DNA of 64,000 nucleotides from Buttiauxella noackiae ATCC 51607 (GTDB taxonomy: Bacteria > Pseudomonadota > Gammaproteobacteria > Enterobacterales > Enterobacteriaceae). Each line of letters starts with the position of its first letter. The first letter of the stretch is position 1. This document shows, piece by piece, positions 1-11,134 of the stretch. Where the stretch lies: assembly GCF_001654865.1 (NCBI RefSeq), contig NZ_LXEO01000049.1, positions 62,001 through 126,000 of the forward strand. Reading direction: 5' to 3'. The notes below the pieces were generated by a model, which saw only the letters and a list, made by a program, of their open reading frames with translations, had not been told where the DNA came from and did no database searches. The translations under genes and the position numbers were made by a program.

Positions 1-1
1 A

Positions 2-406
2 TTTGAGCAGCTGACCGCATATGTGGATGAGTTAAGCGCGCCTTACCTCGAAGATGCTGAAATTGATTTCGTCACCGACCAGCTCGGCTCGCAGCTGACA
101 CTGAAAGCGCCAAACGCCAAAATGCGTAAAGTGTCTGACGATGCACCGTTGATGGAGCGCGTTGAATATATGCTGCAAGCAACGGTTAACCCACAGCTGG
201 CAGGCCACGGCGGCCGTGTGACGCTGATGGAAATTACCGACGAAGGTTTTGCGATTCTGCAATTCGGCGGCGGCTGTAACGGCTGTTCAATGGTCGATGT
301 GACCCTGAAAGAAGGCATCGAGAAGCAACTGTTGGCAGAGTTCCCTGAACTGAAAGGCGTTCGTGATTTGACCGAACACCAGCGTGGCGAGCACTCTTAC
401 TACTGA
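2..406 (+). CDS. nfuA: Fe/S biogenesis protein NfuA (5' end outside window)
   Basis: This is the C-terminal part of NfuA, a scaffold/carrier that delivers [4Fe-4S] clusters to apoproteins in the cytosol, especially under oxidative stress or iron limitation. The reading frame is already open at base 2, and the residues before the first possible start ([20 protein letters not shown]) match the family, so the gene begins upstream of the window. The visible part holds the end of the degenerate A-type domain and the whole Nfu domain with its cluster-binding CxxC ([12 protein letters not shown]). The terminus (HQRGEHSYY) matches the E. coli protein. The gene converges on malQ across a pair of REP hairpins. 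Confidence 0.97.
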   Translation, partial: FEQLTAYVDELSAPYLEDAEIDFVTDQLGSQLTLKAPNAKMRKVSDDAPLMERVEYMLQATVNPQLAGHGGRVTLMEITDEGFAILQFGGGCNGCSMVDVTLKEGIEKQLLAEFPELKGVRDLTEHQRGEHSYY

Positions 407-417
407 TGCGAAATAGC

Positions 418-492
418 GGTGGATAGCGCTTGCGCTTATCCACCCTACTCAAAACGATGTTGTAAGTCGGGTAAGCGCTAGCGCCACCCGAC
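418..492. repeat. REP pair (BIME) between nfuA and malQ
   Basis: There are two imperfect hairpins. The first spans 418-444 (GGTGGATAGCGC paired with CGCTTATCCACC) and the second spans 466-492 (GTCGGGTAAGCGC paired with GCGCCACCCGAC). Size, sequence type and position between convergent genes fit enterobacterial REP/BIME elements, which can act as transcription barriers or mRNA 3' stabilisers. Confidence 0.8.
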
Positions 493-505
493 ATATCAAA
501 AACTC

Positions 506-2587
506 CTATCTCTTCTTCCGCCGCTTATCTAAATCCTTCAGCAACTTATTTACAGTTTCGTCAGCGAACATTGCCTCAAGCGATGTCGACAACTTGCGTC
601 TCCAGTTTTTGTATTGGTAGCTGGTCCCTGGAATATTCACCGGCTCCGCCATACCTAACCAATCTTCCGGTTGCAGACCCAATAACGCACTGTTGCTGTC
701 GGCGATGTAACGCTGCATTCCGCGATTAAGCGTTGAGGTCATCGCCATCAGCGAGGCTTTGTGCCCTGCGCGTTTCGGCAAACAACCATATTCGTGCAGG
801 CTATCGAGCAGACCTTGTTTCGCGCGTTCACGATCCTGATACAACTCAGTCAGCATCTCTTCATCAGGGTAAAGCCCGAGCGTTTTACCCAGCGTCAAAT
901 CACCGCTTTCCCAGTAACCGCGCAGCGTCGGTAAATCGTGGGTGGTTGCTACCGCCATGGACTGCTTCGGCCACGCAAGGGGGGCGCGAAACTGTTTTTC
1001 GCTGTCGTGCTCGAAATAGAGCACTTTGTACGAGTAAACTCCGCTATCACGCAGCTTGCCGACGATCTCAACCGGCACAGTCCCGAGATCTTCACCGATC
1101 ACCATGCAGTTATGGCGCTTACTTTCCAGCGCCAGGATCGACAGCAGATCGTCGACCGGGTAATGCACATACGCACCTTTATCTGCGGTTTCGCCATACG
1201 GAATCCACCACAAACGCAGCATCGACATCACGTGGTCAATACGCAATGCGCCACAGCTGGTCATATTGGAGCGCAACAGTTCGATAAACGGCTGATAGGC
1301 GCGCGCAGTAATCACATGCGGGTCCATCGGCGGCAAACCCCAGTTCTGGCCTAGCGGGCCAAGAATATCCGGCGGTGCTCCAACCGAGGCTTTCAGGCAG
1401 TAAAGCTCGCGGTCACACCAGGTTTCTGAGCCGCCTTCGGCAACACCTACCGCCAGGTCGCGATACAAGCCAATTGGCATTTTAAAGCCCTGGCTGGTTT
1501 GCCAGCATGCATCAAACTGAGCGTAGGCGAGGTATTGCAGCCACAGATAGAAATTCACTTCGTCACTGTGTTCAGTGCAGAACGCTTTTACTTCAGGATT
1601 GTGCGCGTCGCGGAAACCTTCTGGCCATACCGGCCAGCCCCAACGCATTTCATCCTCTTTGACCTGATAAGCGTGCAGCGCATCGAAAGCTGCTTGGTAG
1701 TAGAGGCTATCGCCACCTTCCTGGACAAATTTCTGGAATGCGACAACCTGTTCGTCACGCGCAGTACGCCGCGAAAACTGCTTCCACGCCATACGCAAAG
1801 CAGCCATCTTCAGCACGGTAACGGTGGAGTAATCTACCCACTGTGCATCACGAACTTCTTTCAGCATTTGCTGCGTGACCGGCATTTTCCACCAGTCTTG
1901 CGCTTCATCACTGAGCAAGAAATCATCAACCGCGTTCACGTCGATGTAAATCACGTTCAACCAACGACGAGACGACGGGCTGTATGGGCTGGCGCTTTCA
2001 GGATTGGCAGGATACAGCGCGTGGATTGGGTTCAGGCCGATAAACGCCCCGCCCCGTTTTGCCACATCCACCAGCATGCGCTGTAAATCGCCGAAATCAC
2101 CAATTCCCCAGTTATGTGCGGAACGCAAGGTATAGAGCTGTACACATGCGCCCCACAGTTTTTCATCCCGCATAAGCGCCGCTGGTTCATAACAGCGCTT
2201 TGGCGCAACAATCACGCGGCACTGCCAGTGGTGCTCGTTCTGGCTAACCGTCAGGTCGTGATAGCCTTCCGCCAACGCTGTAGGCAGAGTCAGCTTTTTG
2301 CCCGCCAGTGTATGCCCTTTGTGCTGCTTACCGTCTTCGGTGGTCAACTGCCATGTGTAATCACCGTTGCCTTCCAGCACTGTCGTCATGCGAGTGCCGG
2401 AGGTAAACACCAGCACATTTGCGACTGGCGTCACCGCCACCTTTTTTAAGGTGGTAGTACGGCTCATGGCTTCCAGCAAACGCTGCTTGGTATCCGCAGG
2501 GATAGCCTGCGGTTTGCCGTGGGCGTTAATGTAGTTTGGGCTAATTCCCGCCTCAAGAGCGGCGTTATCAAGACGTTTGCTGTCCAT
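506..2587 (-). CDS. malQ: 4-alpha-glucanotransferase (amylomaltase)
   Basis: MalQ is a cytoplasmic GH77 enzyme that disproportionates maltose and maltodextrins, releasing glucose and making longer dextrins for MalP. At 693 aa it has the usual enteric length. The catalytic signatures are visible: nucleophile Asp in ALRIDHVMSM, acid/base Glu in VIGEDLGTVP and the third carboxylate in TTHDLPTLRGYW. It is the second gene of malPQ and starts 8 bp after the malP stop. Control is expected from the upstream malP promoter. Confidence 0.98.
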   Translation of the reverse strand: MDSKRLDNAALEAGISPNYINAHGKPQAIPADTKQRLLEAMSRTTTLKKVAVTPVANVLVFTSGTRMTTVLEGNGDYTWQLTTEDGKQHKGHTLAGKKLTLPTALAEGYHDLTVSQNEHHWQCRVIVAPKRCYEPAALMRDEKLWGACVQLYTLRSAHNWGIGDFGDLQRMLVDVAKRGGAFIGLNPIHALYPANPESASPYSPSSRRWLNVIYIDVNAVDDFLLSDEAQDWWKMPVTQQMLKEVRDAQWVDYSTVTVLKMAALRMAWKQFSRRTARDEQVVAFQKFVQEGGDSLYYQAAFDALHAYQVKEDEMRWGWPVWPEGFRDAHNPEVKAFCTEHSDEVNFYLWLQYLAYAQFDACWQTSQGFKMPIGLYRDLAVGVAEGGSETWCDRELYCLKASVGAPPDILGPLGQNWGLPPMDPHVITARAYQPFIELLRSNMTSCGALRIDHVMSMLRLWWIPYGETADKGAYVHYPVDDLLSILALESKRHNCMVIGEDLGTVPVEIVGKLRDSGVYSYKVLYFEHDSEKQFRAPLAWPKQSMAVATTHDLPTLRGYWESGDLTLGKTLGLYPDEEMLTELYQDRERAKQGLLDSLHEYGCLPKRAGHKASLMAMTSTLNRGMQRYIADSNSALLGLQPEDWLGMAEPVNIPGTSYQYKNWRRKLSTSLEAMFADETVNKLLKDLDKRRKKR

Positions 2588-2595
2588 GCGTTCCC

Positions 2596-4998
2596 TTAGC
2601 GTTTTGCCTGCCAGATGCGTTGCTGATAATCACGGATAGAGCGATCGGAGCTGAACATGCCGCAACGCGCCGTGTTCAGAATCGCAGCACGAGTCCATGC
2701 CTCCTGGTCGAGATACAACGCATCCGCTAATTTCTGAGCTTCGGCATAGGCGGTGAAATCTGCCATCACTAAATACGGGTCACCGCCTTGTTTGCCGATG
2801 CTATGCAGCATCTGGTCGAACGCGTGTTTATCGCCATCGGCATAAATGCCCTTCTCAAGTTCTTTGAGTACCGCATCCAGCGCTTTGTCTTTCTTACGCC
2901 ATTTCACCGGGTCGTAGCCTTTAGCTTTCAGCGCTTTCACTTGTTCCACGGTATGACCAAAGATAAAGATGTTTTCCTCGCCCACTTTCTCGGCAATTTC
3001 TACGTTCGCACCATCGAGCGTGCCGACGGTCAGTGCACCGTTGAGCGCCAGTTTCATGTTGCCAGTACCGGAAGCTTCTTTACCTGCAGTAGAAATTTGC
3101 TCTGAAATATCCGCCGCCGGAATCATTACTTCTGCCGCAGATACACAGTAATCCGGCAGGAATACGACTTTCAGCTGATCACCGACGATCGGATCGTTGT
3201 TGATCGCATGCGCCACTTTGTTGATGGCGAAGATAATATTCTTAGCGAGGTAGTAACCTGGTGCTGCTTTCGCGCCGAACAGATACACACGTGGTACGCG
3301 GGAAGCGGTCGGGTTTTCACGAATCTCTTTGTACTGCGCCAAAATATGCAGCAGGTTCAGGTGCTGGCGTTTGTATTCGTGCAGGCGTTTGATTTGCACA
3401 TCGAACAGCGCGTCCGGGCTTATCACAATGCCGGTGCGTGCTTTCACAAACGCCGCCAGCTTCACTTTGTTCTGATATTTGATGTCGCGGTATTCTTTGC
3501 GGAATTTTGCGTCATCGGCGTATTTTTCTAGTCCTTCAAGCACATCCAGATCGTTCGCCCACTCTTTTTTCAATTTCTTATCAAGAAGAGCAGCCAATGC
3601 CGGGTTGCATTGTTTGATCCAGCGGCGCGGCGTAATGCCGTTGGTGACGTTATGGAATTTGTTCGGCCACAGCTGGTGATATTCCGGGAACAGATCTTTC
3701 ACTACCAGATCGGAGTGCAGCGCCGCCACGCCGTTTACCGCAAAGCCACTGACCACGCACATGTTCGCCATGCGAACTTGTTTGTCATGTACCACGGCCA
3801 GTTTCGCCCAAACAGCTTCATCACCCGGCCAGGTTTTAGTAACCAGCTTCTTAAAGCGTGCGTTGATCTCATTGATAATCTGCATATGGCGTGGCAACAA
3901 CGCTTTCACCAGTTTCTCGTCCCAGCACTCCAGCGCTTCAGGCATCAACGTGTGGTTGGTGTAGGCGAAGGTTTTGCTGGTGATGGCCCAGGCTTCGTCC
4001 CAGCTCAGTTGGTGCTCGTCGATCAGCACACGCAGCAGCTCAGGAATGGCGATAGTTGGGTGGGTGTCATTAAGCTGAATCACTTCGTAATCAGCCAGTT
4101 CCGCAAGCTTGCGGCCCGCCAGATGGTGACGACGTAAAATATCGCCCACTGAACATGCGCACTGGAAATACTGCTGCATCAGGCGCAGTTTTTTGCCGTT
4201 CAGATGGTTGTCGTTCGGGTAGAGAACCTTGGTCAATTTTTCCGCGTCGATGCCCTGCTGTTCTGCTTTCAGGAAATCGCCGTCATTGAATTTCGTTAAA
4301 TCAAACGGATGGGCATGTTTCGCCTGCCATAAACGCAGCGGTTGCGTCACACCGTTACGGTAGCCGATGACCGGCAAATCCCATGCTTCGCCATGGAAAA
4401 TAAACGCCGGTTCCCAACGCACGGTTTTGCCGTCTTTAATCACTTTACCGCCGACACCCACTTGCACATCAAGTGCCGCATTATGCTGGAACCATGGGTA
4501 GCTACCCCGCTTCCAGTCGTCAGGCGCTTCCATCTGGTGGCCATTCTGGAAGGATTGGCGGAACAGGCCGTATTGGTAATTCAGGCCGTAACCAATCGCA
4601 GACTGACCAACCGTTGCCATAGAATCCAGGAAACACGCAGCAAGACGTCCCAGGCCACCATTACCTAACGCCGGGTCGGTCTCTTCTTCCAATAAATCGG
4701 TCAGGTTGATATCGAACGCTTTCAGCTCGTCTGCCACTTCCTGATACCAACCAAGGTTCAGCAAATTGTTACCCGTCAGACGACCAATCAAAAACTCCAT
4801 CGAAATGTAGTTTACGTGGCGCTGGTTCTTCTCTGTTTTCGCGACAGGCTGTGCTGCCAACAATTCTGCCAGCGCGCCGCTGACGGCATGCCACCATTGT
4901 TGCTGAGTCATTTCAGCGGCGGAATATAGTCCGTAACGCTGCCACTGACGTGTCAGTGCAGCCTGAAATTGTGCTTTATTGAAGGTCGTCTGTGACAT
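2596..4998 (-). CDS. malP: Maltodextrin phosphorylase
   Basis: MalP is a PLP-dependent GT35 phosphorylase that shortens maltodextrins to glucose-1-phosphate. The PLP lysine lies in EASGTGNMK near the C-terminus, and the N-terminal [15 protein letters not shown] motif is intact. I chose the Met before [10 protein letters not shown] (800 aa) because it aligns with the E. coli start. An upstream in-frame ATG would add 11 residues (position 5031). It is the first gene of malPQ and is divergent from malT. GlgP, about 9 kb away, is a paralogue for glycogen rather than dextrins. Confidence 0.97.
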   Translation of the reverse strand: MSQTTFNKAQFQAALTRQWQRYGLYSAAEMTQQQWWHAVSGALAELLAAQPVAKTEKNQRHVNYISMEFLIGRLTGNNLLNLGWYQEVADELKAFDINLTDLLEEETDPALGNGGLGRLAACFLDSMATVGQSAIGYGLNYQYGLFRQSFQNGHQMEAPDDWKRGSYPWFQHNAALDVQVGVGGKVIKDGKTVRWEPAFIFHGEAWDLPVIGYRNGVTQPLRLWQAKHAHPFDLTKFNDGDFLKAEQQGIDAEKLTKVLYPNDNHLNGKKLRLMQQYFQCACSVGDILRRHHLAGRKLAELADYEVIQLNDTHPTIAIPELLRVLIDEHQLSWDEAWAITSKTFAYTNHTLMPEALECWDEKLVKALLPRHMQIINEINARFKKLVTKTWPGDEAVWAKLAVVHDKQVRMANMCVVSGFAVNGVAALHSDLVVKDLFPEYHQLWPNKFHNVTNGITPRRWIKQCNPALAALLDKKLKKEWANDLDVLEGLEKYADDAKFRKEYRDIKYQNKVKLAAFVKARTGIVISPDALFDVQIKRLHEYKRQHLNLLHILAQYKEIRENPTASRVPRVYLFGAKAAPGYYLAKNIIFAINKVAHAINNDPIVGDQLKVVFLPDYCVSAAEVMIPAADISEQISTAGKEASGTGNMKLALNGALTVGTLDGANVEIAEKVGEENIFIFGHTVEQVKALKAKGYDPVKWRKKDKALDAVLKELEKGIYADGDKHAFDQMLHSIGKQGGDPYLVMADFTAYAEAQKLADALYLDQEAWTRAAILNTARCGMFSSDRSIRDYQQRIWQAKR

Positions 4999-5065
4999 AG
5001 GGGCTCGGGTCCTGTGATGTTCTAATTTCATTACCCGTTAGTGTGCCGGGTGGCCTGGGCGAATT

Positions 5066-5097
5066 CCTCATCCTGAGGGGGATTACGGAGGGATGAG
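5066..5097. promoter_or_regulatory. Putative MalT boxes of the malPQ promoter
   Basis: The 376-bp malP-malT gap contains two matches to the core of the MalT box (GGGGAKGAGG). GGATGAGG lies on the minus strand at 5066-5073 and GGGATGAG on the plus strand at 5090-5097. Their location about 70-100 bp upstream of malP fits activation by MalT with ATP and maltotriose. Orientation and spacing differ from the textbook array, so exact site use is inferred. Confidence 0.5.
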
Positions 5098-5224
5098 TAC
5101 CGGGGAGTAGCTAGAAATGTGATCGCCGCCACTTAAAGTTAGGTGCTTACTGGCAGAATGCCCACAAGCACTGAGTTTTTACTTCGACCTCTTCTACGCC
5201 TCGATTAGATTCATCTAATCAATA

Positions 5225-5246
5225 GAATTGTGACAAAGTGCAACTT
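5225..5246 (+). promoter_or_regulatory. CRP site in front of malT
   Basis: The sequence TTGTGACAAAGTGCAAC closely resembles the known CRP site of E. coli malT. The left half (TGTGA) is perfect and the right half is degenerate. It sits about 130 bp upstream of the malT start, as expected for cAMP-CRP activation of malT. Confidence 0.65.
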
Positions 5247-5374
5247 ACAACGCCTGAAACCCTTAACAATCTTGCAATAAGCCTTAATCTGGTCGACCTT
5301 GTAGTTAGTATTAATTACGAAGCGTGAAAAAAATCGCATTCGTGCATATCTCATACACAGTGAAGTGATTGACC

Positions 5375-8083
5375 ATGCTGATCCCCTCCAAATTAAGTCG
5401 TCCAGTACGTCTGGAAAATACGGTGGTACGCGACCGGCTGTTGATGAAATTATCAACAGCTAATAACTATCGGCTGGCGCTAATAACCAGCCCGGCGGGT
5501 TATGGGAAAACCACACTGATTTCTCAGTGGGCGGCAGGGAAAAATGAGCTAGGTTGGTACTCTCTGGATGAGGGTGATAACCAACAAGAACGGTTCGCCA
5601 GCTATTTGATAGCGGCGATTCAACAAGCCACATCGGGTCATTGTGTGACCAGCGAAGTGATGGTGCAAAAACGCCAATACTCCAGTCTGACAGACTTATT
5701 CGCACAGCTCTTTATTGAAATGGTGGAATGGCATCGCCCACTCTTTTTAGTGATTGATGATTACCATCTAATAACCAACCCTGTCATTCATGAAGCTATG
5801 CGCTTTTTCATTCGCCACCAGCCAGAAAATATGACGCTGGTAGTGTTGTCGCGCAATTTGCCACAGCTGGGTATCGCCAATTTACGCGTACGCGACCAAC
5901 TGCTGGAAATTGGTAGCCAGCAACTTGCATTCACACATCCAGAAGCGAAACAGTTCTTTGACCATCGGCTGAATTCGCCGCTCGAACATACCGACAGCAA
6001 CAGCCTGTGTGATGATGTCGCGGGGTGGGCAACAGCGCTGCAATTAATCGCGCTTTCCGCACGCCAGAACAGCAACTCGTCGGCGCATCACTCCGCGCGT
6101 CGTCTTTCGGGCATTAATGCCAGCCACTTATCCGACTATCTGGCCGATGAAGTGCTGGATAATGTCGATGCGCAAACCCGTAACTTCCTGCTGCGCAGTT
6201 CGATTCTACGTTCAATGAACGACGCCTTAATTGTGCGCGTCACCGGCGAAGAAAACGGCCAGATGCGCCTTGAAGAGACAGAACGGCAAGGGTTATTCAT
6301 TCAGCGCATGGATGACAGCGGCGAGTGGTTCCGTTTTCACCCACTGTTTGGCAATTTCTTGCGCCAGCGCTGCCAATGGGAACTGGCGACAGAACTTCCT
6401 GATATTCATCGCGCCGCAGCAGAAAGCTGGATGGCGCAGGGCTTCCCAAGCGAAGCTATTCACCACGCCCTTGCTGCAGGCGACGCCAGCTTGCTGCGCG
6501 ATATCTTGCTGCATCATGCCTGGGCGCTGTTCAACCACAGCGAACTCACGTTACTGGAAGAGTCGTTAAAAGCGCTGCCGTGGGAAAGTCTGCTGGAAAA
6601 TCCAAAACTGGTTTTGCTTCAGGCGTGGCTAATGCAAAGCCAGCACCGCTACAGCGAAGTCAATACTCTTCTCGCGCGTGCTGAGCAGGAAATGGATATC
6701 GTGATGGACGATGTCATACATGGTGAATTTAACGCCCTGCGTGCCCAGGTCGCAATTAATGACGGCAACCCTGACGAAGCAGAACGTCTGGCCATGATTG
6801 CTCTCGACATGCTGCCACTGGCCAGTTTCTACAGCCGTATTGTCGCAACTTCAGTTCACGGTGAAGTGCTGCACTGCAAAGGTGAGCTCACCAAATCGCT
6901 GTCTGTTATGCAGCAAACTGAGCAGATGGCGCGCCGCCACGATATGTGGCATTACGCGTTATGGGGCCTATGCCAGCAGAGCGAAATCTTGCTGGCACAA
7001 GGTTTTCTTCAGTCTGCCTGGGAATCGCAAGAGAAAGCCTTCGCATTGATTGAAGAGCAGCATCTGGAACAGCTCCCGCTGCATGAGTTTTTACTGCGTA
7101 TTCGCGCGCAATTACTTTGGGCGTGGTCGCGCCTGGATGAAGCTGAAGCAACCACGCGTATGGGTCTGGAAGTACTTTCAGGCTATCAGCCACAACAGCA
7201 ATTACAGTGCATGGCGTTATTAGTGCAATGTTCGTTGGCGCGAGGCGACCTGGACAATGCGCGTAATCACCTGAATCGACTTGAAAACTTGCTGGGCAAT
7301 GGTTCGTTCCATAGCGACTGGGTTTCCAACGCCGACAAAGTACGGGTGATCTACTGGCAAATGACGGGGGACAAAAAATCTGCCGCCAACTGGCTACGCC
7401 TGACGCCGAAGCCAGAATTTGCCAATAACCATTTCCTGCAAAGCCAGTGGCGTAACATCGCTCGCGCGCAAATTTTGCTGAGTGACTTTGAACCCGCCGA
7501 AATGGTGCTCGAAGAGTTAAACGAAAATGCGCGCAGCCTGCGTTTGATGAGTGATCTAAACCGCAACTTGCTTTTGCTAAACCAGCTTTACTGGCAAGCG
7601 GGACGTAAAAGCGATGCGCAGCGCGTGTTGCTGGAAGCACTCGCTTTAGCTAACCGTACAGGATTTATCAGCCACTTTGTTATTGAAGGTGAAGCGATGG
7701 CGCAGCAGTTGCGCCAGTTAATTCAACTCAACACACTACCTGAGCTGGATCAACACCGCGCGCAGCGCATTTTGCGTGAAATCAACCAGCACCATCGCCA
7801 TAAGTTTGCCCATTTTGATGAGAACTTTGTTAACCGTCTGCTGACGCACCCTGAAGTACCGGAGCTTATTCGTACCAGTCCACTGACTCAGCGCGAATGG
7901 CAGGTTTTAGGGCTAATTTATTCAGGCTACAGCAATGAGCAAATCGCCGGAGAGCTGGATGTCGCGGCGACGACGATTAAAACGCACATTCGTAATTTGT
8001 ATCAGAAGCTGGGTGTCGCGCATCGCCAGGATGCGGTGCAGCATGCGCAGAAATTGCTGAAGATGATGGGTTACGGAGTTTAG
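5375..8083 (+). CDS. malT: HTH-type transcriptional activator of the maltose regulon
   Basis: MalT is the ATP- and maltotriose-dependent activator of the mal genes and prototype of the STAND/LuxR-type family. The N-terminal nucleotide-binding domain shows Walker A (SPAGYGKTT, about residues 36-45) and a Walker B-like [10 protein letters not shown] long helical TPR-like sensor region follows, then a C-terminal LuxR HTH ([20 protein letters not shown] through [13 protein letters not shown]). The ATG at 5375 gives 902 aa and begins [10 protein letters not shown] as in E. coli; the in-frame TTG two codons earlier is less likely. It is divergent from malPQ. Confidence 0.98.
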   Translation: MLIPSKLSRPVRLENTVVRDRLLMKLSTANNYRLALITSPAGYGKTTLISQWAAGKNELGWYSLDEGDNQQERFASYLIAAIQQATSGHCVTSEVMVQKRQYSSLTDLFAQLFIEMVEWHRPLFLVIDDYHLITNPVIHEAMRFFIRHQPENMTLVVLSRNLPQLGIANLRVRDQLLEIGSQQLAFTHPEAKQFFDHRLNSPLEHTDSNSLCDDVAGWATALQLIALSARQNSNSSAHHSARRLSGINASHLSDYLADEVLDNVDAQTRNFLLRSSILRSMNDALIVRVTGEENGQMRLEETERQGLFIQRMDDSGEWFRFHPLFGNFLRQRCQWELATELPDIHRAAAESWMAQGFPSEAIHHALAAGDASLLRDILLHHAWALFNHSELTLLEESLKALPWESLLENPKLVLLQAWLMQSQHRYSEVNTLLARAEQEMDIVMDDVIHGEFNALRAQVAINDGNPDEAERLAMIALDMLPLASFYSRIVATSVHGEVLHCKGELTKSLSVMQQTEQMARRHDMWHYALWGLCQQSEILLAQGFLQSAWESQEKAFALIEEQHLEQLPLHEFLLRIRAQLLWAWSRLDEAEATTRMGLEVLSGYQPQQQLQCMALLVQCSLARGDLDNARNHLNRLENLLGNGSFHSDWVSNADKVRVIYWQMTGDKKSAANWLRLTPKPEFANNHFLQSQWRNIARAQILLSDFEPAEMVLEELNENARSLRLMSDLNRNLLLLNQLYWQAGRKSDAQRVLLEALALANRTGFISHFVIEGEAMAQQLRQLIQLNTLPELDQHRAQRILREINQHHRHKFAHFDENFVNRLLTHPEVPELIRTSPLTQREWQVLGLIYSGYSNEQIAGELDVAATTIKTHIRNLYQKLGVAHRQDAVQHAQKLLKMMGYGV

Positions 8084-8098
8084 CTTTCTGAAATAAAA

Positions 8099-8176
8099 CT
8101 GGCGGATGAAGCTAATGCTTATCCGCCCTATGGGAAAGGTGGTTGTAGGGTGGATAAACGAAAGCTTCATCCACCA
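8099..8176. repeat. REP pair between malT and glpD
   Basis: Two REP-type hairpins lie between convergent genes: GGCGGATGAAGC paired with GCTTATCCGCC near 8101-8127, and GGGTGGATAAACG with its TTCATCCACC partner near 8147-8175. They belong to the same repeat family as those after nfuA and glpR. Confidence 0.75.
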
Positions 8177-8182
8177 CTGTTT

Positions 8183-9691
8183 TTAAGACGCCAGCGATAA
8201 CTTCGCCTTAGCATCCCGCTTTACCAGCCACTGTGCCACCCGCGCCTGCTGTTCTTCGGTCAACCACATACCTAATTTGGTACGACGCCAGATAGCATCA
8301 TCAACGCCACGCACCCACTCATGCTCAACCAGGTAGCGCAATTCGGCCTCATAAAACTCATGCCCGAAATCTTCACCTAAATCACTGATGCTGGTGGTTC
8401 TGCCCAGAATTAAATCACTGTTGCTGCCGTAGGTGCGTGAAAAACGGCGAGCCAGGCTTTCTGTCAGGAATGGGTAACGGCGGCGTAACTGCGCGGCGTA
8501 ATCATCACGGTCGCCATTGATATCGCCACCCGGCAATGTACTGCCTTTCGTCCATGCCGGGCCCATTTTCGGGTAATAGCCTTTCAGCTTATCCAGAGCA
8601 TGTTCCGCGAGTTTGCGATAGGTTGTTAGCTTGCCGCCAAACACCGACAACAGCGGGGCTTTGCCATGCTCGTCATGGATATCGAGTGTGTAGTCACGCG
8701 TGATTGCTTGCGGTGAATCTGACTCATCATCGCAAAGCGGGCGTACACCAGAGTACGTCCAGACAATATCTTCGCGGCTTAGTGTCTTTTTGAAGTGAGC
8801 GTTATAAGCATTCAGCAGGTAATTAATTTCATTGTCATCGATGTGAACATCTTTCGGATCGCCCTTATATTCCACATCAGTGGTGCCAATAATAGAGAAC
8901 TCATCCATCCATGGAATCACGAACACAATGCGCTTATCTTCGTTTTGCAGAATGTAAGCCTGCTTCTGGTTGTGTACGCGTGGTACCACGATATGGCTGC
9001 CTTTGATCAGGCGGATACCGTATGGCGAAGGCAACTGGAGGCCATCGTCAAAGAAGTTTTTCACCCATGGGCCGGTCGCATTCACGAGCCCGCGAGCGCG
9101 CCAGCTAAAGGTTTCGCCGGTATCAATATCCTGGGCTTCAACAATCCAGTGGCCATTTTCACGGCGAGCACGGGTTGCACGGGTGCGGGTTTTCACTTCC
9201 CCACCTTCACGCGTCACCATCTGCGCATTCGCCAGGACCAGACGGGCATCGTCTACCCAACAGTCAGAATATTCGAAACCGCGCACAATATTTGATTTGA
9301 GAACGGAATCTGCGCCAAAACGCAAACCGGTAGATGCAGGCAAACTGGTGCGTTTACCCAGATGGTCGTACATAAACAGGCCAATTCGAATCATCCACGC
9401 CGGACGTAAATGCGGGCGATGTGGCAAACGAAAGCGCATTGGGAAGGCGATATGTGGTGCCATATTGAGCAATACTTCGCGCTCGGCTAAGGCTTCGCTC
9501 ACCAGACGAAACTCGTAATGTTCCAGGTAGCGCAGGCCACCGTGAATCAATTTAGAGCTATTAGATGATGTTGCACTGGCCAGATCCTGCGCTTCAAGCA
9601 TCAACACGGATAAACCACGGCCTGCGGCGTCAGCGGCGATACCTGCCCCGTTAATTCCTCCGCCAATCACAATCAGATCTTTAGTTTCCAT
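8183..9691 (-). CDS. glpD: Aerobic glycerol-3-phosphate dehydrogenase
   Basis: GlpD is a peripheral inner-membrane flavoenzyme that oxidises glycerol-3-phosphate to dihydroxyacetone phosphate and reduces ubiquinone. The FAD-binding Rossmann motif is at the N-terminus (VIGGGINGAGIAADAAGRGL). At 502 aa it is within one residue of the E. coli length. It is transcribed alone, divergent from glpEGR, with a GlpR operator just upstream. Repression by GlpR, encoded 1.4 kb away, is expected. Confidence 0.98.
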   Translation of the reverse strand: METKDLIVIGGGINGAGIAADAAGRGLSVLMLEAQDLASATSSNSSKLIHGGLRYLEHYEFRLVSEALAEREVLLNMAPHIAFPMRFRLPHRPHLRPAWMIRIGLFMYDHLGKRTSLPASTGLRFGADSVLKSNIVRGFEYSDCWVDDARLVLANAQMVTREGGEVKTRTRATRARRENGHWIVEAQDIDTGETFSWRARGLVNATGPWVKNFFDDGLQLPSPYGIRLIKGSHIVVPRVHNQKQAYILQNEDKRIVFVIPWMDEFSIIGTTDVEYKGDPKDVHIDDNEINYLLNAYNAHFKKTLSREDIVWTYSGVRPLCDDESDSPQAITRDYTLDIHDEHGKAPLLSVFGGKLTTYRKLAEHALDKLKGYYPKMGPAWTKGSTLPGGDINGDRDDYAAQLRRRYPFLTESLARRFSRTYGSNSDLILGRTTSISDLGEDFGHEFYEAELRYLVEHEWVRGVDDAIWRRTKLGMWLTEEQQARVAQWLVKRDAKAKLSLAS

Positions 9692-9703
9692 GCTGCCCTC
9701 ACA

Positions 9704-9743
9704 CGCTTTCGTTAAAGTTCAAATATGTTCGTTATCGCTCATA
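9704..9743. promoter_or_regulatory. GlpR operators in the glpD-glpE gap
   Basis: Positions 9724-9743 read TATGTTCGTTATCGCTCATA, close to the GlpR palindrome (half-site like TATGTTCG, centre TTAT). A weaker copy with TTCGTTAAAGTTC lies immediately upstream at about 9704-9723. Tandem operators are normal for glpD. The site is read from sequence; binding is inferred from family knowledge. Confidence 0.65.
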
Positions 9744-9886
9744 CTAGCAAGAGTAAGCGCGCTTTGTAACGAAAAAAAAACATTACTGCGTGATATGGAT
9801 AACATAATGACGTTAATATCAGCGGTCAGAGGGGGAGATTCCCTTAATATGGCGCAAGCCGATTCAATAAAGTAACGAGCAAATCC

Positions 9887-10216
9887 ATGGAAACTTTTGA
9901 GTGTATTGGTGTGGAAGAAGCGCACCAGAAGTTGCAGCAAAAACTGGCAGTGTTAGTCGATATCCGCGATCCACAAAGCTTTGCTATGGGTCACACGCCG
10001 GGTGCATTCCATCTGACCAACGACCGTCTGGTGGCTTTTATGCAGCAAACTGATTTTGAAACCCCGGTGATGGTGATGTGTTACCACGGCAACAGCAGCA
10101 AAGGTGCGGCGCAGTATCTGCTGCAACAAGGTTACGATCAGGTATATAGCATCGATGGTGGTTTTGACGCATGGCACCGCCATTTCCCGTCAGAAGTCGC
10201 ACACGGCGCGTCTTAA
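9887..10216 (+). CDS. glpE: Thiosulfate sulfurtransferase (single-domain rhodanese)
   Basis: GlpE is a cytoplasmic rhodanese of 109 aa that moves sulfane sulfur from thiosulfate to cyanide or thiol acceptors; its physiological acceptor is uncertain. The active-site loop is visible as [10 protein letters not shown] with the catalytic Cys. It is the first gene of glpE-glpG-glpR. The start matches the family N-terminus METFECI. Confidence 0.96.
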   Translation: METFECIGVEEAHQKLQQKLAVLVDIRDPQSFAMGHTPGAFHLTNDRLVAFMQQTDFETPVMVMCYHGNSSKGAAQYLLQQGYDQVYSIDGGFDAWHRHFPSEVAHGAS

Positions 10217-10281
10217 GTCGTCAGGGAATCGCGGCATTACAGGTATACTAATTTTTTTTGTATGGATTTAGTTGAAACCTT

Positions 10282-11112
10282 ATGATCATGATTACCTCGT
10301 TTGCCAACCCGCGAGTCGCGCAGGCCTTTGTCGACTATATGGCGACGCAGGGGATTATCCTCACGATTCAAAGCCATGAACAAACAGATATCTGGCTGGC
10401 AAACGACAGCCAGGAATCGCGCGTTCGTGCCGAGCTTGAACAATTCCTCGCAAACCCTGGCGACTCACGCTATCTGGCAGCAAGCTGGAATACCGGTCAT
10501 ACAGGTGGTGGTTTGCGTTATCAGCGCTACCCTTTCCTGGCCACAATTGCACAAAAAGCGGGCCCATTCACGATGGTCATTATGGCCGCCTGTGTGCTGG
10601 TCTACCTGCTGATGCAAATCGTAGGCGATCGTGCGGTCATGACCTGGTTAGCCTGGCCATATAAAGAGAGTTTGCACTATGAATTGTGGCGCTATTTCAG
10701 CCACGCGTTGATGCACTTCTCGATAATGCACATCGCATTCAACTTACTGTGGTGGTGGTATCTTGGCGGCCCGGTAGAAAAGCGTCTCGGTAGCGGCAAA
10801 CTCATTACGCTGACTCTGATTTCAGCCCTGCTTAGCGGCTTTGTGCAGGCCAAATTCGGCGGCCCGATGTTTGGTGGTTTGTCGGGCGTGGTTTATGCAC
10901 TAATGGGGTATGTCTGGCTACGTGGCGAACGTGATCCAGAAAGCGGCATCTATATGCAGCGCGGCCTGATGGGCTTTGCTGTGCTGTGGATTGTGATAGG
11001 ATTTTTCGATGTTTTAGGAATGTCGATCGCCAACGCCGCTCATATCACCGGGCTGGTTGTTGGGCTTGCGATGGCGCTGGTTGATACTATGCATGCGCGA
11101 AAACGAACATAG
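10282..11112 (+). CDS. glpG: Rhomboid intramembrane serine protease
   Basis: GlpG cleaves transmembrane segments of membrane proteins within the inner membrane. An N-terminal cytoplasmic domain (about residues 1-70) is followed by six transmembrane helices. The catalytic Ser is in the [10 protein letters not shown] motif and the catalytic His in NAAHITGL, forming the rhomboid dyad. At 276 aa it has the standard enteric length. It lies 65 bp after glpE and 22 bp before glpR. Confidence 0.98.
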   Translation: MIMITSFANPRVAQAFVDYMATQGIILTIQSHEQTDIWLANDSQESRVRAELEQFLANPGDSRYLAASWNTGHTGGGLRYQRYPFLATIAQKAGPFTMVIMAACVLVYLLMQIVGDRAVMTWLAWPYKESLHYELWRYFSHALMHFSIMHIAFNLLWWWYLGGPVEKRLGSGKLITLTLISALLSGFVQAKFGGPMFGGLSGVVYALMGYVWLRGERDPESGIYMQRGLMGFAVLWIVIGFFDVLGMSIANAAHITGLVVGLAMALVDTMHARKRT

Positions 11113-11134
11113 CATTTCAGGAGAATAAAACAGC

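Noticed and set aside
6906-7640. Long open frame opposite malT (244 codons)
   Set aside because: It lies wholly within malT, has no family similarity and is an antisense shadow.
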